Positions 35,061 to 47,500 of a DNA stretch of 64,000 nt are shown piece by piece. This DNA is from Lucinisca nassula (Eukaryota > Mollusca > Bivalvia > Lucinida > Lucinidae). The DNA lies in NCBI GenBank assembly GCA_963580285.1, contig OY757014.1:103604072-103668071 (forward strand), in the 5' to 3' direction. The position numbers were made by a program, and so were the translations under genes. Each line of letters starts with the position of its first letter. Positions within the stretch are counted from its first letter, which is position 1. A model generated the notes under the pieces. It was not told the origin of the DNA and did not search any database. It saw only the letters and a program-made list of their open reading frames with translations.

Positions 35061-35392
35061 TTAATCCATTAGTGGATTATCAAATTTATTACATGGCGTT
35101 ATTACCTTCTCAGACGCAATGTCATATGATAAAAAGAAATTGCCACTACAAGGAGTCTCAATAAGGAGAAGTATAAAAGGTAATGAAGGGATTTTTCACT
35201 CGGTCCAAGAAACATGGACATTTGTTTGTGGACATTTGTTAGAATCGCCTCATGAGACGATTCTAACAAATAACGACATTTATTTCGTGGAGTAATAAAT
35301 ACAAGAATGAACACAGCAATTAACCTTTCCTTTTGAGCTAAGGGTTTGTTCCAATGACAGACATGGTCATAACCAGTTTTAAACAAAGGGTA

Positions 35393-35625
35393 ACTAGAAA
35401 TGCGCCCACAGGACACAGATGTCCCAACTGAAAATATGTTGATGTTAGCATTAATCCAGAGATGATGGTGAACATTTCTGCCAAATAATTTCAAAATCCA
35501 TCCAGAAGTAAAAAAGTTATTGACCGCGTGTTAGTTTCAGACACATGCAAGGATGGACAAACAGATGGACGGACAGGGGCAACGCTATATGCCCCTTCCA
35601 CCATTCTTAGAATGGCAGGGGCATT
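35393..35625. mobile_element. 233-bp Helentron-like mini-element
   Basis: ACTAGAAATGCGCCCACAGG to CATTCTTAGAATGGCAGGGG then CATT, flanked by A and A. Joined flanks GGGTAATAAAGGG equal the empty paralogue near 36040. It is a one-unit relative of 21764-22868 (GGACAGGGGCAACGCTATATG). Confidence 0.88.
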
Positions 35626-35823
35626 ATAAAGGGATTTTTACTCTCAGTTATTCCAAGAAATAAATGTTGTGGACATCTGTTAGAATCGCCTTGCCGAGGC
35701 GATTGTAACAAATACCCACAACATTTATTTCTTGGAGTAATAAATACAAGAATGAACTTATCCACTAACATTTCCTTTTGAGCTAAGGGTTTGTTCCATT
35801 GACAGACATGGTCATAACCAGTT

Positions 35824-36034
35824 TTAACCCTTATCTTGCTGAATATTCATCCAAGCCACACCCATTTCTGTCTATCAACCAATCAAATTACTTGATGTAA
35901 TTTATTGCTACAAATTCATAAACAATGCAAAACAGTGTAGATCCTGATCAGATGGCTTCTTCAGAAGCCATCTGATCAGGATCTACACTGTTTGCAAAGA
36001 TACGGGTTGTCGTGAACAGCAAGATAAGGGTTAA
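35824..36034. mobile_element. P1 MITE with TTAA duplication
   Basis: TTAACCCTTATCTTGCTG to CAGCAAGATAAGGGTTAA. The core is perfect: GTGTAGATCCTGATCAGATG, GCTTCTTCAGAAGC, complement. Removal restores CCAGTTTTAAAC, as in the paralogue near 35375. Confidence 0.92.
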
Positions 36035-36170
36035 ACTAAGGGTAATAAAGGGGTTTTTACTCTCAGTTATTCCATGAAACATTGTTCTGGACATTTGTTA
36101 GAATCGACTCACGAGATTATTCTAACAAATATCCACAACATTTATTTCTTCGAGTTATAAATACAGTCAA

Positions 36171-36806
36171 CCCTCTTTATACCGACATTCGTTATAACGG
36201 CAGAACTCATTATTACGGCAGTTTGAATAGAATGACTACTTAGCTAAAGGCTAAGTTCAGAGTAGTGTGGACTTCCCTTGGGTTGGAAATGCACAAGTCG
36301 AGTCCATAGTCATGAAAGGAGCTTGTAATCTAATTGAGTCATGAAAGGATCTTGAAATCTAATACTCAAAGAAACAAATGTTATTGAATTTTTGTATGTC
36401 TATAGCATTGGTTTCTTGGAGTAATAATGGGGAAAAGGCCCCAGTCCATAGTCATGAAAGGATCTTGTAATACTCCAAGAAACAACTGTTATAGATATTT
36501 GTTAGAATCTCCTCACCGAGGCGATTCTAACAAATATCTATAACATTGGTTTTTGGAGTAATAATGGGGAAAAGACCTTTTATTACGTATCATTCTCCTA
36601 ACTGGGATTCTTTATAATGGCAATTTCTTTATAACGACACAATAATAGGGAAAAATACTGTCGTTATAACGAAGGTCTTCTGTACAATATTCTTAAACTT
36701 ATCCATTAACCTTTCACTTTCGTGCTAAGGGTTCATTCCACTGACATTGTTATTGTAACAGTTTTGTTGTTATATCGAAAGTCGGTATAAAGAGGGTCGA
36801 CTGTAC
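36171..36806. mobile_element. pogo/Tigger-like TIR element, non-autonomous
   Basis: TACAGTCAACCCTCTTTATA and TATAAAGAGGGTCGACTGTA ends, TA flanks. CAGTNNACCCTC ends are typical of pogo-related elements. Internal GTTATAACG blocks and one GAGGCGATTC hairpin; no transposase. Confidence 0.75.
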
Positions 36807-36989
36807 TACTGCTACAATTAAAATGCCTCCTATGACATGACACAATTCAGTCTATTACATGATTTACATCACATCTCCCAATTTTCAAGGTGAGCGTCAC
36901 AAGAAGAATGATAATGGGGATGAAGGTGCTGATGACAATGATGACAATGGTGATGAACATGGTTTTCGGGTTTACTCCCCATTCAGACA

Positions 36990-37235
36990 ATACAGTGAAA
37001 TTTCAATGGCTCAGGCTTACACCTGAGCAAAGCCTGCTGTACTTGCAGCAGATAAGGGTAGAGAGGAAATGTTGCTATTTCTTCTGTTTCTACAGGCTAC
37101 ACTTCCATTCATTTTCCTCTTTCTCCTTTGTCCCTAATTTTTATCTCTTCTACTATCTCTCTCTTTTCTCCCTTTCTCTGGGAGACAACAAAATATGACC
37201 CACAAGGGTTGACATGTCATTAAACCCGAAACAAT
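36990..37235 (+). repeat. SINE-E-like repeat
   Basis: GTACTTGCAGCAGATAAGGG, ACTTCCATTCATTTTCC, GGGTTGACATGTCATTAAACC. The uninterrupted counterpart of the sequence around 20213. Confidence 0.6.
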
Positions 37236-37589
37236 CAATCACTGGATCGAACACTGATGACTCATAATCATGGCTTGTTCAAAATCGCTAGTTCTGAGAA
37301 AATTCTTCCCACATCTCCAGGTAGCCATATATTCAGTATTTCAAAAGGTATGCTATGTGTACTCATTAGAATCACCTCAACGAGGCAGCTCTAGTGTGTA
37401 CACATGCCATACCTTTATTCTATAGAAGACAGAAATATCATCGCCATTAAGCCATTACAACTACATAACTAACCCCCAGTGGCTTGTCAATATACCTTTA
37501 CCTCAAACGGCCATTTGGCCATTTTGTGGGAAAGTAACTGTCCTTATGGCCTTCCTTAGTTTAGTTTTCCATTATGGTCTGGTCGCTTC

Positions 37590-37940
37590 ATGTTTGTGTT
37601 TATTTCCCTTTGGTGTCTTTGATGGGTGGAGTAAGTTAATTGTATCGATTCCTGATCTTTGTTTTACTTCTACTTTTCATGGCGTCTTAAGGGTTTATTC
37701 ATGTCTTTAAAACAGTATGTTTATAAGCATGGCTCATTATTTCTGTAATTTAAATGAAACTTGTTGCTAAGGAGGTTTGTTTCTATGGCAACAGTCTGAC
37801 AGTGCTTCCACCTATGCCATACACTTGTATCTTGAAGTTTTGTGTTTCAGTTTGTGTTTCTTTCCCTTTGGTGTCTTTGATGGGTGGAGTAAGTTAATTG
37901 TATCGATTCCTGATCTTTGTTTTACTTCTACTTTACATAC
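37590..37940. repeat. Direct duplication of about 88 bp
   Basis: CCCTTTGGTGTCTTTGATGG and TTGTATCGATTCCTGATC through TTTTACTTCTACTTT occur at about 37605 and 37870 with few changes. Confidence 0.8.
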
Positions 37941-38489
37941 CATCAATAACTAAGGTTACATGAAGATGGGACCTCAGTACGGCTCATATGAGGGTCCAGA
38001 GAAGCCTAGGATCAAGCTCACAGCCCCTGATTTAGGAGGTGAGCAGCTGAACCATAACATCATTTTGACTTCTGTATCTTGAGGCACATGGCACTGGTTT
38101 TAGGTGACTCACTAACCAGCTGAATAATCTGATTTTTTCCCACTAGAAACAGGGTCTATGGGAACACACGTATATCACTTTCCCACTAGAAACAGGGTCT
38201 ATTGGAACACAAATTTATCTCGTGTTTATAATGCTTGTGGCTGACTTAGGAATACTTTATAAAAACCTGTATTCACTGGTGGGTATTTAATGGATTGGTA
38301 TAAGCAATTTAGGCTAATTACAATTGTTGATGTTAAAATAATTGGTATTTTTACCGATACCAATTTATAATAAATATATAAAGCCCATTTCTTGCTTCAA
38401 CCAAACATCAAGTACCCATAATTCACTACAGCCTTTTCCTCACCAGATCGCTGTTGCCTGAATTCTACACACACACAATACTGTTATTA
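37941..38489 (-). other. Probable PPP1R8 3' flank or UTR
   Basis: A decayed SINE-A lies at about 37945-38055; CCCACTAGAAACAGGGTCTA is duplicated at about 38140 and 38185. No clear minus-strand AATAAA close to the stop was settled on. Confidence 0.45.
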
Positions 38490-38825
38490 TCACACCAAAA
38501 AGGAATGAGTCGGTTTCTTCCCCGGCCATGCTTCTGTTGGATATTTCTTTTTCTTTGGCTCTACCGCTGATTCCTCTAAATTTAAAGTCACTGACGGAGT
38601 TGGATTTATTTGTGGAACAACCACTTCTTCGTCCAAATTTGGCGCCAAGTTTGGCACCGGCACACCAAGTTTGGCAGCCATACTGAAAGAACTGGCTGCA
38701 GTAAGTCCTGCACCTGACGGTAAATTCTCGTACAAAGTTGGGCTTGCGTATGAAAAGCTTTGTAGTCTTTTTGTGATGTTTTCAGTCATTGAACCTTGAC
38801 TAAGACCAGTGTCTATTTTTGGCCG
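38490..38825 (-). CDS. PPP1R8: PPP1R8 terminal exon with stop
   Basis: The acceptor is ATTCTTTCTTTTGCAG. It starts RPKIDTGLSQG, passes a PNLAPNLDEEVVVP stretch as in vertebrates, and ends with the conserved basic tail KKKKYPTEAWPGKKPTHSFLV and TGA. A TTAA-type MITE begins only about 20 bases upstream of this exon. Confidence 0.95.
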   Translation of the reverse strand, partial: RPKIDTGLSQGSMTENITKRLQSFSYASPTLYENLPSGAGLTAASSFSMAAKLGVPVPNLAPNLDEEVVVPQINPTPSVTLNLEESAVEPKKKKYPTEAWPGKKPTHSFLV

Positions 38826-41800
38826 CTGCAAAAGAAAGAATAAATTACTCCATAAAATGCCAATCACGACTATTGTGCTTTGCTGTCTGCCTGTTACCTT
38901 AAAAGTAATTTTTCGCAAACAGTGTGGACCAAGATCAGACTGCTCCTCTAGGAGCAGTCTGATCTGGGTCCAGCCTGTTTGCCTGCATGCAAAAATATTT
39001 TTTAAAAGGTTTGCAGGAAGATTCAGCAGACGACATAAGCAGACAACATTTTCATATGTAGTTTTTCTCTCGTTTTAAGGGTTAATGGTATATCCTAGGC
39101 CAGCAGACGGTCTTTGAGCAGAATGTGGGAAAATATAGGCTGATCTGAGCCATACCAATGTTATACAAGAGGTTTTCTTATGGTACAGGTCATATAAACT
39201 AAAGGTTCCATTTTGTCATCTGAAAATATTTACATTATGAGAGCATTTACGGAAAAACCCAATATGCTTTGTTTGTTTAACGGTCCAGTCAAAATTATTT
39301 AGGTCATATCAAGCCAGTCAGTTTACCTTCTCCTGAGCGGGCTTACATGTAAGCGAATAACCAGTACAGTGCACCTTCCTTCGCCAGAAACTGACAACTG
39401 GCCTTCTTGAATCAGCTGTAGAAAAGATCTCCAAGAATTAATGTTGCCGACGCCGGCAGGTATCGAACCCATGTCCTCCTGATCACCAATCAGATGCGCA
39501 TCCGACTGAGCTATCAAGGCCTGATCCCAATATGCTTGGGATGTGCATAATATAAAGGTATTATTGAGGTGATTCTAATGAGTAAACACAACATACATTT
39601 TTGAGATAAAACAAGAAAAACCTCCCAGAATCATCCCTCATTATTTCTATGGGAAACATTCCCTACGGACTCAAGACCATGATAAAGCCATGTTGCCATC
39701 GGTGTTATCCCTCAATATTTCTTCTATAGAGCTACATGTATGGAAACAATTCCCTACAGACTCAAGACCATGATAAACCTGTGCTGCCATCGGTGTTATC
39801 CCTCACTATTTCTTCTATAGAGCTATGGAAACAAAACCCTACATACTCAATATCCTGATAAACCTGTGCTGCCATCGGTGTTATCCCTCACTATTTCTTC
39901 TATAGAGCTATTATCCATCACTATTTCTTCTATAGAACTAAGGAAACAATACCCTACAGACTCAATATCCTGATAAACCTATGCTGCCATCGGTGTTATC
40001 CCTCACTATTTCTTCTATAGAGTTATGGAAACAATACCCTACAGACTCAATATCCTGATAAACCTATGCTGCCATCGGTGTTATCCCTCACTATTTCTTC
40101 TATAGAGCTATGGAAACAATTCCCTACGGACTCAAGACCATGAAAAACCCATGGTGCCATCGGTGTTATTCCTCACTATTTCTTCTATAGAGCTATGGAA
40201 ACAAAACCCTACAGACTGAAGACCATGATAAACCCTTAGAAGCCTCTGTGGTGTAGTGGTTATGCTACTCTCCTTGTAAACCAGAGATCGCAGGATCGAT
40301 CCTGGGCTTCTCCAGACTTTCGGATGAGTCTTTAAACCAAGGTCCCATCTCCGTATGACCTTAGCTGTTGGTGGGATGTAAAACTCTAACACTCACTCAC
40401 CATGATAAACCCATGGTGCCATCGGTGTTATCCCTCACTATTTTCCTCTAGAGCTATGGAAACATTCGCTACGGACTCAAGACCATGATCAACCCATGGT
40501 AAACAAGCCATCGGTGTTATCCCTCACTATTTCTTCTCTATAGAGTTATGGAAACAATTCCCTACGGACTCAAGACCATGACAAACCATTGGTGTTATCC
40601 CTCACTATTTCTTCTCTATAGAGCAATAGAAACAATTCCCTAAGGACTCAAGACCATGATAAAGCCATGGTGCCATTGGTGTTATCCCTCACTATTTCTT
40701 CTCTAGAGCTGTGGAAAAAATTCCCTATGGACTCCAGACCATGATAAACCCATTGCAATTTACAATTTGTAAACCAGCCATTGGTGTTCGCTACATAAAG
40801 TTTCAGTGTATTTTACAGTACCTTTGTCATGATGACATGAGTCTGCACGAGATTTCTGAATCTTCCTATTGATGGATCAATGTCCTCTGTAAAATGATAA
40901 ATAAAAAGAAGTTGAAATAAATAAAAGACTCTTAATTCATCCAAACTTGAGCCTGGATATGAACGACATCGTAAGAAAACCAGCTTATCTGGGCCCAGTT
41001 GTTCAAAGCATTGTTAACTTAACGACCTCGTTAGTGGTCATATTGTTAACTGTTCTAACAAGTTCAATATCTAAAATTCTGGTGTTTCAAAGGTTTTGGG
41101 TATTTTTGCTGAAAAAAATGTGAGCAGCTTTTGCATTTGCAAAAGCTGCTCACATTTTTTCGCAAAAAAATATTACATATTTGCCATATTAAACGATCAA
41201 AGTTTCAATGATATGTTAACTAACAACATCATTAGTTTTGAACAACTGGCCCAAGCGTACATACTGGGTCCAGTTGTTCAAAGCATCCTTAACTTAACAA
41301 GCTCGTGAAGGGTCAGATTTTAACTTCCAACAGGTACAGTATCTATAATTCTGGTATTTTGCTGAAAACAAGAGCAGCACATGTGGGTAAAATTTCAAGA
41401 CTCTTGCTAAAAACCTTATTAGTTTCATTGGGCAGCAGGGCTTGAGATGTCATTTCATCTCAATGTCGGGTAAAAGTCCCGCAAAATGGGGAGTCACATC
41501 TCCAAAATCACCATTACCGTGTTGACCTCAAATCAAACAAACAAATCAAGACTATTGTTAGTCTGTGAAGCTGAGCAGACTGGTTTGTGTCGTACCTGGT
41601 CATAAACCCAAAGACAGGTTTTCTTGTGATGGGCTCATATGAATTTCAAGGTTTGTTTTGTTTGTATTGGAGCTTAATGGCCCAGTCAACACTATTAAGG
41701 TCATTTTTGAGCCGGTCAGTTTAACTATCCACACTTTCCTGGGCAGTCTTTCACCAGAAACTGACAACTGCCCTTCTTGATTCAGCGGAAGAGAGAAAAT

Positions 41801-44555
41801 GACCGTAGAAAAGATTTCTTGATCAATCTCCATGAAAGAATGTTGCCGATCCCGGCATGTATCGAACTCGTGTCCTCCTGACCACCAGTCAGCCCCACAT
41901 ACGAGTGAGTGAGTGTTTCAGTTTTACGTCCCACCAACAGCTAAGGTCATACTGAGACAGGACCTCGGTTTAAAGACTCATCCGAAAGTCAGGAGAAGTC
42001 CAGGAGCGATCCTGCGATCCCTGCTTTACAATGCGAGGAGCCCCACATACGACTGAGCTACCGAGGCCAGCTAATGAATTTCAAGTAGGACAAAATGAAA
42101 TGATGTGACCAGCTATTATTAGAGACTAATACAGCTTTTGAAAGCATATTTAACCCTTATCCTGCTGTTCACGACTAACCCTACCTTTGCAAACAGTGTA
42201 GATCCTGATCAGATGGCTTCTGAAGAAGAAGCCATCTGATTAGGATCTACACTATTTGTAATGCAATTTTTGAGCTGAATGAATATAACATCAAGTAATC
42301 TGATTAGCTGATAGCTGGTAATGGGTGTTACTTAATTATTCAGCAAGATAAGGGTTAAAAGGTTTCAGGTATTCCTTTTTTTCTTTTCTATACCAAGTAT
42401 GCTCTACTATGTGACCACCTTTGGTCTGATAGTAGAGCATACTGGGTAATGGCTTTGGGACTGTTCAAAAATACTCTGAAAAACCACTACTGGCTCGTCA
42501 AGTCTCTCACCCTTGTGGGTTTGAGCCTTGCTCAGGTGACGTGAGACACCAAGTTCTGCAAGGGAAGGTTAGATGGTTATTCTCCAGGTACTTTACTTTT
42601 CACTAAACTCTGAATAACAATAAGCTTATCAAATTAAAGAAATAGCCTTAAAAGGGCTGTGAAACCAAATCACAGAACAGTCCCAAGTGGGGTCTGTATA
42701 CAGAAATATTTTACATTACACACCAACATTTTTTAAAGTGAAACTTCTGGTAGTGTGGCAAATCTTTGCCTTTAAGACTGGGTAGTCGCTACCAAAATAT
42801 TTTAAAGCATAATTTCTCAAGAATATGTACTGATTTTCACTTTTTGCTAACATGATTTTCTGTCAAAAATAGAATAAACACAACAAGAGGGCCCAGAGGG
42901 CCCTGGTTCGCTCACCTGATCCAAAGCATAACAAGTGGGCCCCGGTGTAACAGGCCGGTTCTTCCCCCCAGTCAGTTTCTTCCCCGGGGAAGAACTGGGC
43001 CGGCCCGTTTCTTCCCCGGGGAAGAAACTGACTAGTCAGTTTCTTCCCCACCCAGTCAGTTTCTTCCCCACCTGAAATTTTTTTTGAACCATAGAGAACG
43101 GGTAATTTATGCCTCACAAATTGTTAAAAATTCAAAAAGAAACCATTCTGAATTAGTTTTGAGTCTTCACAGCTTGAATGGCAAAATTTTCTCTATGCCA
43201 TACAATATATGGAGATCCAAGGAAATTTTCATCCCAATTCCAGTATCTATGATTAATTTTCATAGCTTTTTATGACATTAATTGGTATTAACTAAACAGA
43301 TATAATAAGCAACAACCCTTTAGTGCTCCAATCTAAATATAATTTGGAAAGTGGGGGTGGGGAAGAACTGGGCCGGCCCATTTCTTCCCCGGGGAAGAAC
43401 TGGGCCGGCCCATTTCTTCCCCACCCCAGATTTTTCTGTTTAGTAAAAATACTTGTGATAAATGTTCTTCACTTTTAAAGACATAAATTGGTATTAACTA
43501 CAGAGGTACAATAAGCAACAAATGTTTGGCCCTTAAATTTCAATAGAATTGGGAGACTTGGGGGTGGGGAAGAATTGGGCCGGCCCAGTTCTTCCCCACC
43601 CCAGATATTTCTGTTTACTTATAATTCTTGTGATAAATTTCCTTTGCTTTCTAGGACAAAAAATTGGTATAAACTACAAAGATATAATAAGCAAAAAATG
43701 TTGGGAGCTTTATTATCAAGAGAATTTGGAGGCTGGGGTGGGGAAGAACTGGGCCGGCCAAGTTCTTCCCCACCCCAGATGTTTCTGCTTACTAATAATT
43801 CTGGTGATAAATTTCCTTTGCTTTTTAAGACATTAGTATAAATTAAACAGATATAATAAGCAACAAATGTTTGGAGCTCAAATCTTAATAGAATTTGGAG
43901 ACTGGGTTGTGGGGAAGAACTGGGCCAGCCCGTTTCTTCCCCACCCCAGATGTTTCTGTTTACTAAAAATTCTTGTGATAAATTTTCTTCACTTTTAAAG
44001 ACATAAATTGGTATTAACTAAACAGATATAAAAAGCAACAAATGTTTGGCACTTAAATATCAATAGAATTCGGAGACTCAATGGTGGGGGAAGAACTGGG
44101 CCGGCCTGTTTCTTCCCCACCCTTGGGTAGTGTTGTACAGTTATGTCAGTTATATTGCTGAAGATATCTTGGGTGGGGAAGGACTGGGCCAGTCCGTTTC
44201 TTTCCCACCCTTGGTAAGTATTGTACTGTTAAGTCAATTATGACATTGAAAGTGTCTGGGTGGGGAAGAACTGGGCCAACCGGTTTCTTCCCCACCCCTG
44301 GGTAGTGTTGTACAGTTATGTCAGTTATATCACTGAAGAGGTCTGGGATGAGGAAGAACTGGGGTGGCCCGTTTCTTCCCCCATCCTTGGGTAGTGTTGT
44401 ACAGTTATTTCAGTTATATTGCTGAAGATGTCTTGGGTGGGGAAGGACTGGGCCGCCAGTTTCTTCCCCACCCTTGGTAAGTGTTGTACTGTTAAGTCAT
44501 TAGCTCACCTGAGCCGAAGGCTCATTGGTGAGCTGATAGTATGGCCAGGCAAAAA

Positions 44556-44596
<41 letters not shown>

Positions 44597-47500
44597 CACA
44601 TTTTCAAACGTCTTCTCCTCCGGAACCGCTGGGCCGATTGTAGTCAAATTTCATGTGGAGGCTCCATGGGGTGGGGGAACGAAAGTTTGCATTTTTGGTC
44701 TAGGTCACATGACCAAGATGGCCGCCATGCCCATATATGGTAAAAACCCTTCGAAAATCTTCTCCTCCGGAACCACTGGGCCGATTTGCATGAAACTTGG
44801 CATGTAGCACCTGGGACATGGGCCCATCATAAATTGCATAAATTTTACACCAAGGTTAAATTTGGTAACATGGGCATTTGTATGGGAAAAAGTAGAAATG
44901 TCTGATATCTTGCAAACTGTTACAAATAATGCCACTAAACCATATATATTCTTATTCCTTATGATGAGGCGCATTAAGTGACATGGATTTTGGGACCCTG
45001 GGGCCCCCCGGGGGGGCATGCCCCACCCCCTTCTTTGCACAAAATGCTTAATATCTCGGAAACGGTTAAGATCCCCACCCATAAACCATATATATTCTTG
45101 TTCCTTATGATAAGGCGCATTCAGTGACACAGACCTTTGGACATCAGGGTATCGGAGGGTCCCCGGGGTGGCATGCCCCACCCCCTTTATTGCAAAAAAT
45201 GCTTAATATCTTGGAAACGGTTAAGATCCCCACCCATAAACCATATATATTATTGTTCCTTATGATAAAGCGCATTCAGTGACATGGACCTGTGGAACCC
45301 CGGGGCCCCGGGGGAGGAGGGGCATGACCCCCCCCCCCCCCCCCGTTGAAGAAGTCTAAACCTCTTCAAAAGTTTCTTCTTCAGAACCACTTGGCCGAAT
45401 TTCATGAAACTTGGTATGTGGCATCAGGGATGTGGGCCCATCATAAATTGCAAAAAATGGTGACCCTAGGATGACCTCGACCTACTTTACTGCAAGGTCA
45501 AGTTTGGTCACATGGGCTTTTGTATGGGAAAAAGTCAAAATGTCTCATCTTTTGCAAACCCTTCAAAATAACACCACTAAACCATATATATTATTGTTCC
45601 TTATGATGAGGCCCATTAAGTGAGTTGGATTTTGGGACCCTGGGGACCTGGGGGATGCCCCAACCCTTTTTTAGCACAAAATGCTTTATTTCTCGGAAAC
45701 TGTTAAGATCCCCACTCATGTACCCTTATGCTTGTTCCTTATGATAAGGCGCATTCAGTGACATATAGACCGTAACCCTCCCCCTTTTTTTGTTTTTTCA
45801 AAAAGTGACCAATTTCTTGAAAACTGTTCAGATCCCCACCCATAAACAATATATATTCTTATTGCTTATGATAAGGGGCTTTAAGTGACTTGCATCTTGA
45901 GACCCTGGGGGCATGCCCCACCCCTGCATTACATAAAATGCATCAAATATCAGAAACTGTTCAGATCCTCTCCCATAAACCATATATTTTCTTGTGATAA
46001 GGGGCATTTAGTTACATAGATCTTTGGACACCGTAGGTTAAATTGAGGACCTCACCCCCTTTAGAAATGGTTAAGCATTCCACCCATTAACCATATATTT
46101 TCTCCTGACCTTTTAGCTCATCTAAGGCTTTATCTTGGCTAAATATAACTGAAAATTCAAACTCAAAATTTTCCAACTGATCTTCAAGAGTCAGGAATGT
46201 GATTAAGGACCACTTGGTCATACAGCCAAATGCTAAAAATAATCAATGCTTGCTGTCAGGTGAGCGTCTTCAGGACCATTGGTCCTCTGGTTTATGACAT
46301 TGAAGGTGTCTGGTATGGGGAAGGACTGGGCCTGCCCATTTCTTCCCCACCCTTGGCTAGTGTTATACAGTTATGTCAGTTATATCAGAGGATGTCTGAG
46401 GCAGGGAAGAACTGGGGCGACCCGTTTCTTCCCCAACCTTGTGTAGTGCTGTACAATTAAATCAGTTATGATGTTTAAGTTGTCTGTGGTGGGGAAGAAC
46501 TAGGCCGGCCCAGTCCCAGTTATTATATCTTTATAGTTTATTAGGGCCCTGCACTGAAAGTGTTGGTGCCCTATAGTAATCACTCTGTTCGTCCGTCCGT
46601 CCGTCCGTCCGTCTGTCTGCCTGTCTGTCCGTCTGTCCGTCCACAAATTTTCAACATTTCCCTACTCCTCTGATAGCGCTGCCGGGGCCCTAGTCAGTTT
46701 CACTGACAGCTCTAGTTCCAATTAAAAAGGGAAGAATATTTATCACAAGAATTTTTTACAAACAGAAAAATCTGTTCTAATTAGGGCCCGCACTGAAAGT
46801 GTGGGTGCCCTATAGTAATCACTCTGTCCGTCCGTCTGTCTGTCTGTCTGTCCGTACGGTCCGTCTGTCCGTCCACAAATTTCTGATAGCGCTGCCGGGG
46901 CCCTAGTCAGTTTCACTGACAGCTCTAGTTAGATTTGAGCTCCAAACATTTGTTGCTTATTATATCTTTTTAGTTTATACCAACTTTTATCTTAAAAAGC
47001 GAAGAAAATTTATCACAAGAATTTTTTACAAACAGAAAAATCTGGGGTGGAGAAGAAACGGGCCGGCCCAGTTCTTCCCCACCCCCAGTTTCTAAATTCA
47101 ATTGAGATTTGAGCTCCAAACATATTTGTTGCTTCTTATATCTTTTTAGTTTATACCAAATTTTGTCTTAAAAGCGAAGGAAATTTATCACAAGAATTTT
47201 TGTAAACAGAAAACTCTGGGGTGGGGAAGAAACGGGCCGGCCCATTTCTTCCCCACCACCAGTTTCTAAATTCAATTGAGATTCTAGCTCCAAACATATT
47301 TGTTGCTTCTTATATCTTTTTAGTTTGTACCAACTTTTGTCTTAAAAAGCAAAGGAAATTTATCACAAGAATTTTTTGTAAACAGAAAACTCTGGGGTGG
47401 GGAAGAAATGGGCCGGCCCATTTCTTCCCCATCCCCAGTCTCCAAATTCTATTTTGATTTGAGCTCCAAACAGTTGTTGTTTATTTGATCATTTAAGTTT

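Larger units (their letters stand above)
35190..36150. repeat. Three diverged copies of a block with the GAGGCGATTC hairpin
   Basis: TTTTTACTCTCAGTTATTCC, GACATTTGTTAGAATCG..GATTCTAACAAATA and CCTTTTGAGCTAAGGGTTTG recur at about 35190, 35630 and 36050. They provide empty sites for the insertions at 35393 and 35824. Confidence 0.78.

Noticed and set aside
35102..35494. 130-codon frame on the - strand
   Set aside because: It crosses a mini-element boundary (35393) and the GAGGCGATTC hairpin; no recognised protein.
36890..37198. 102-codon frame starting MSVTRRMIMG
   Set aside because: The second half is SINE-E sequence shared with 20010-20210; no conserved protein similarity.
44705..45181. 158-codon open frame on the - strand
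   Set aside because: It lies wholly in tandem units of a Helentron-like element and repeats itself (NPCHLMRLIIRNKNIYG-type blocks). No domain recognised.
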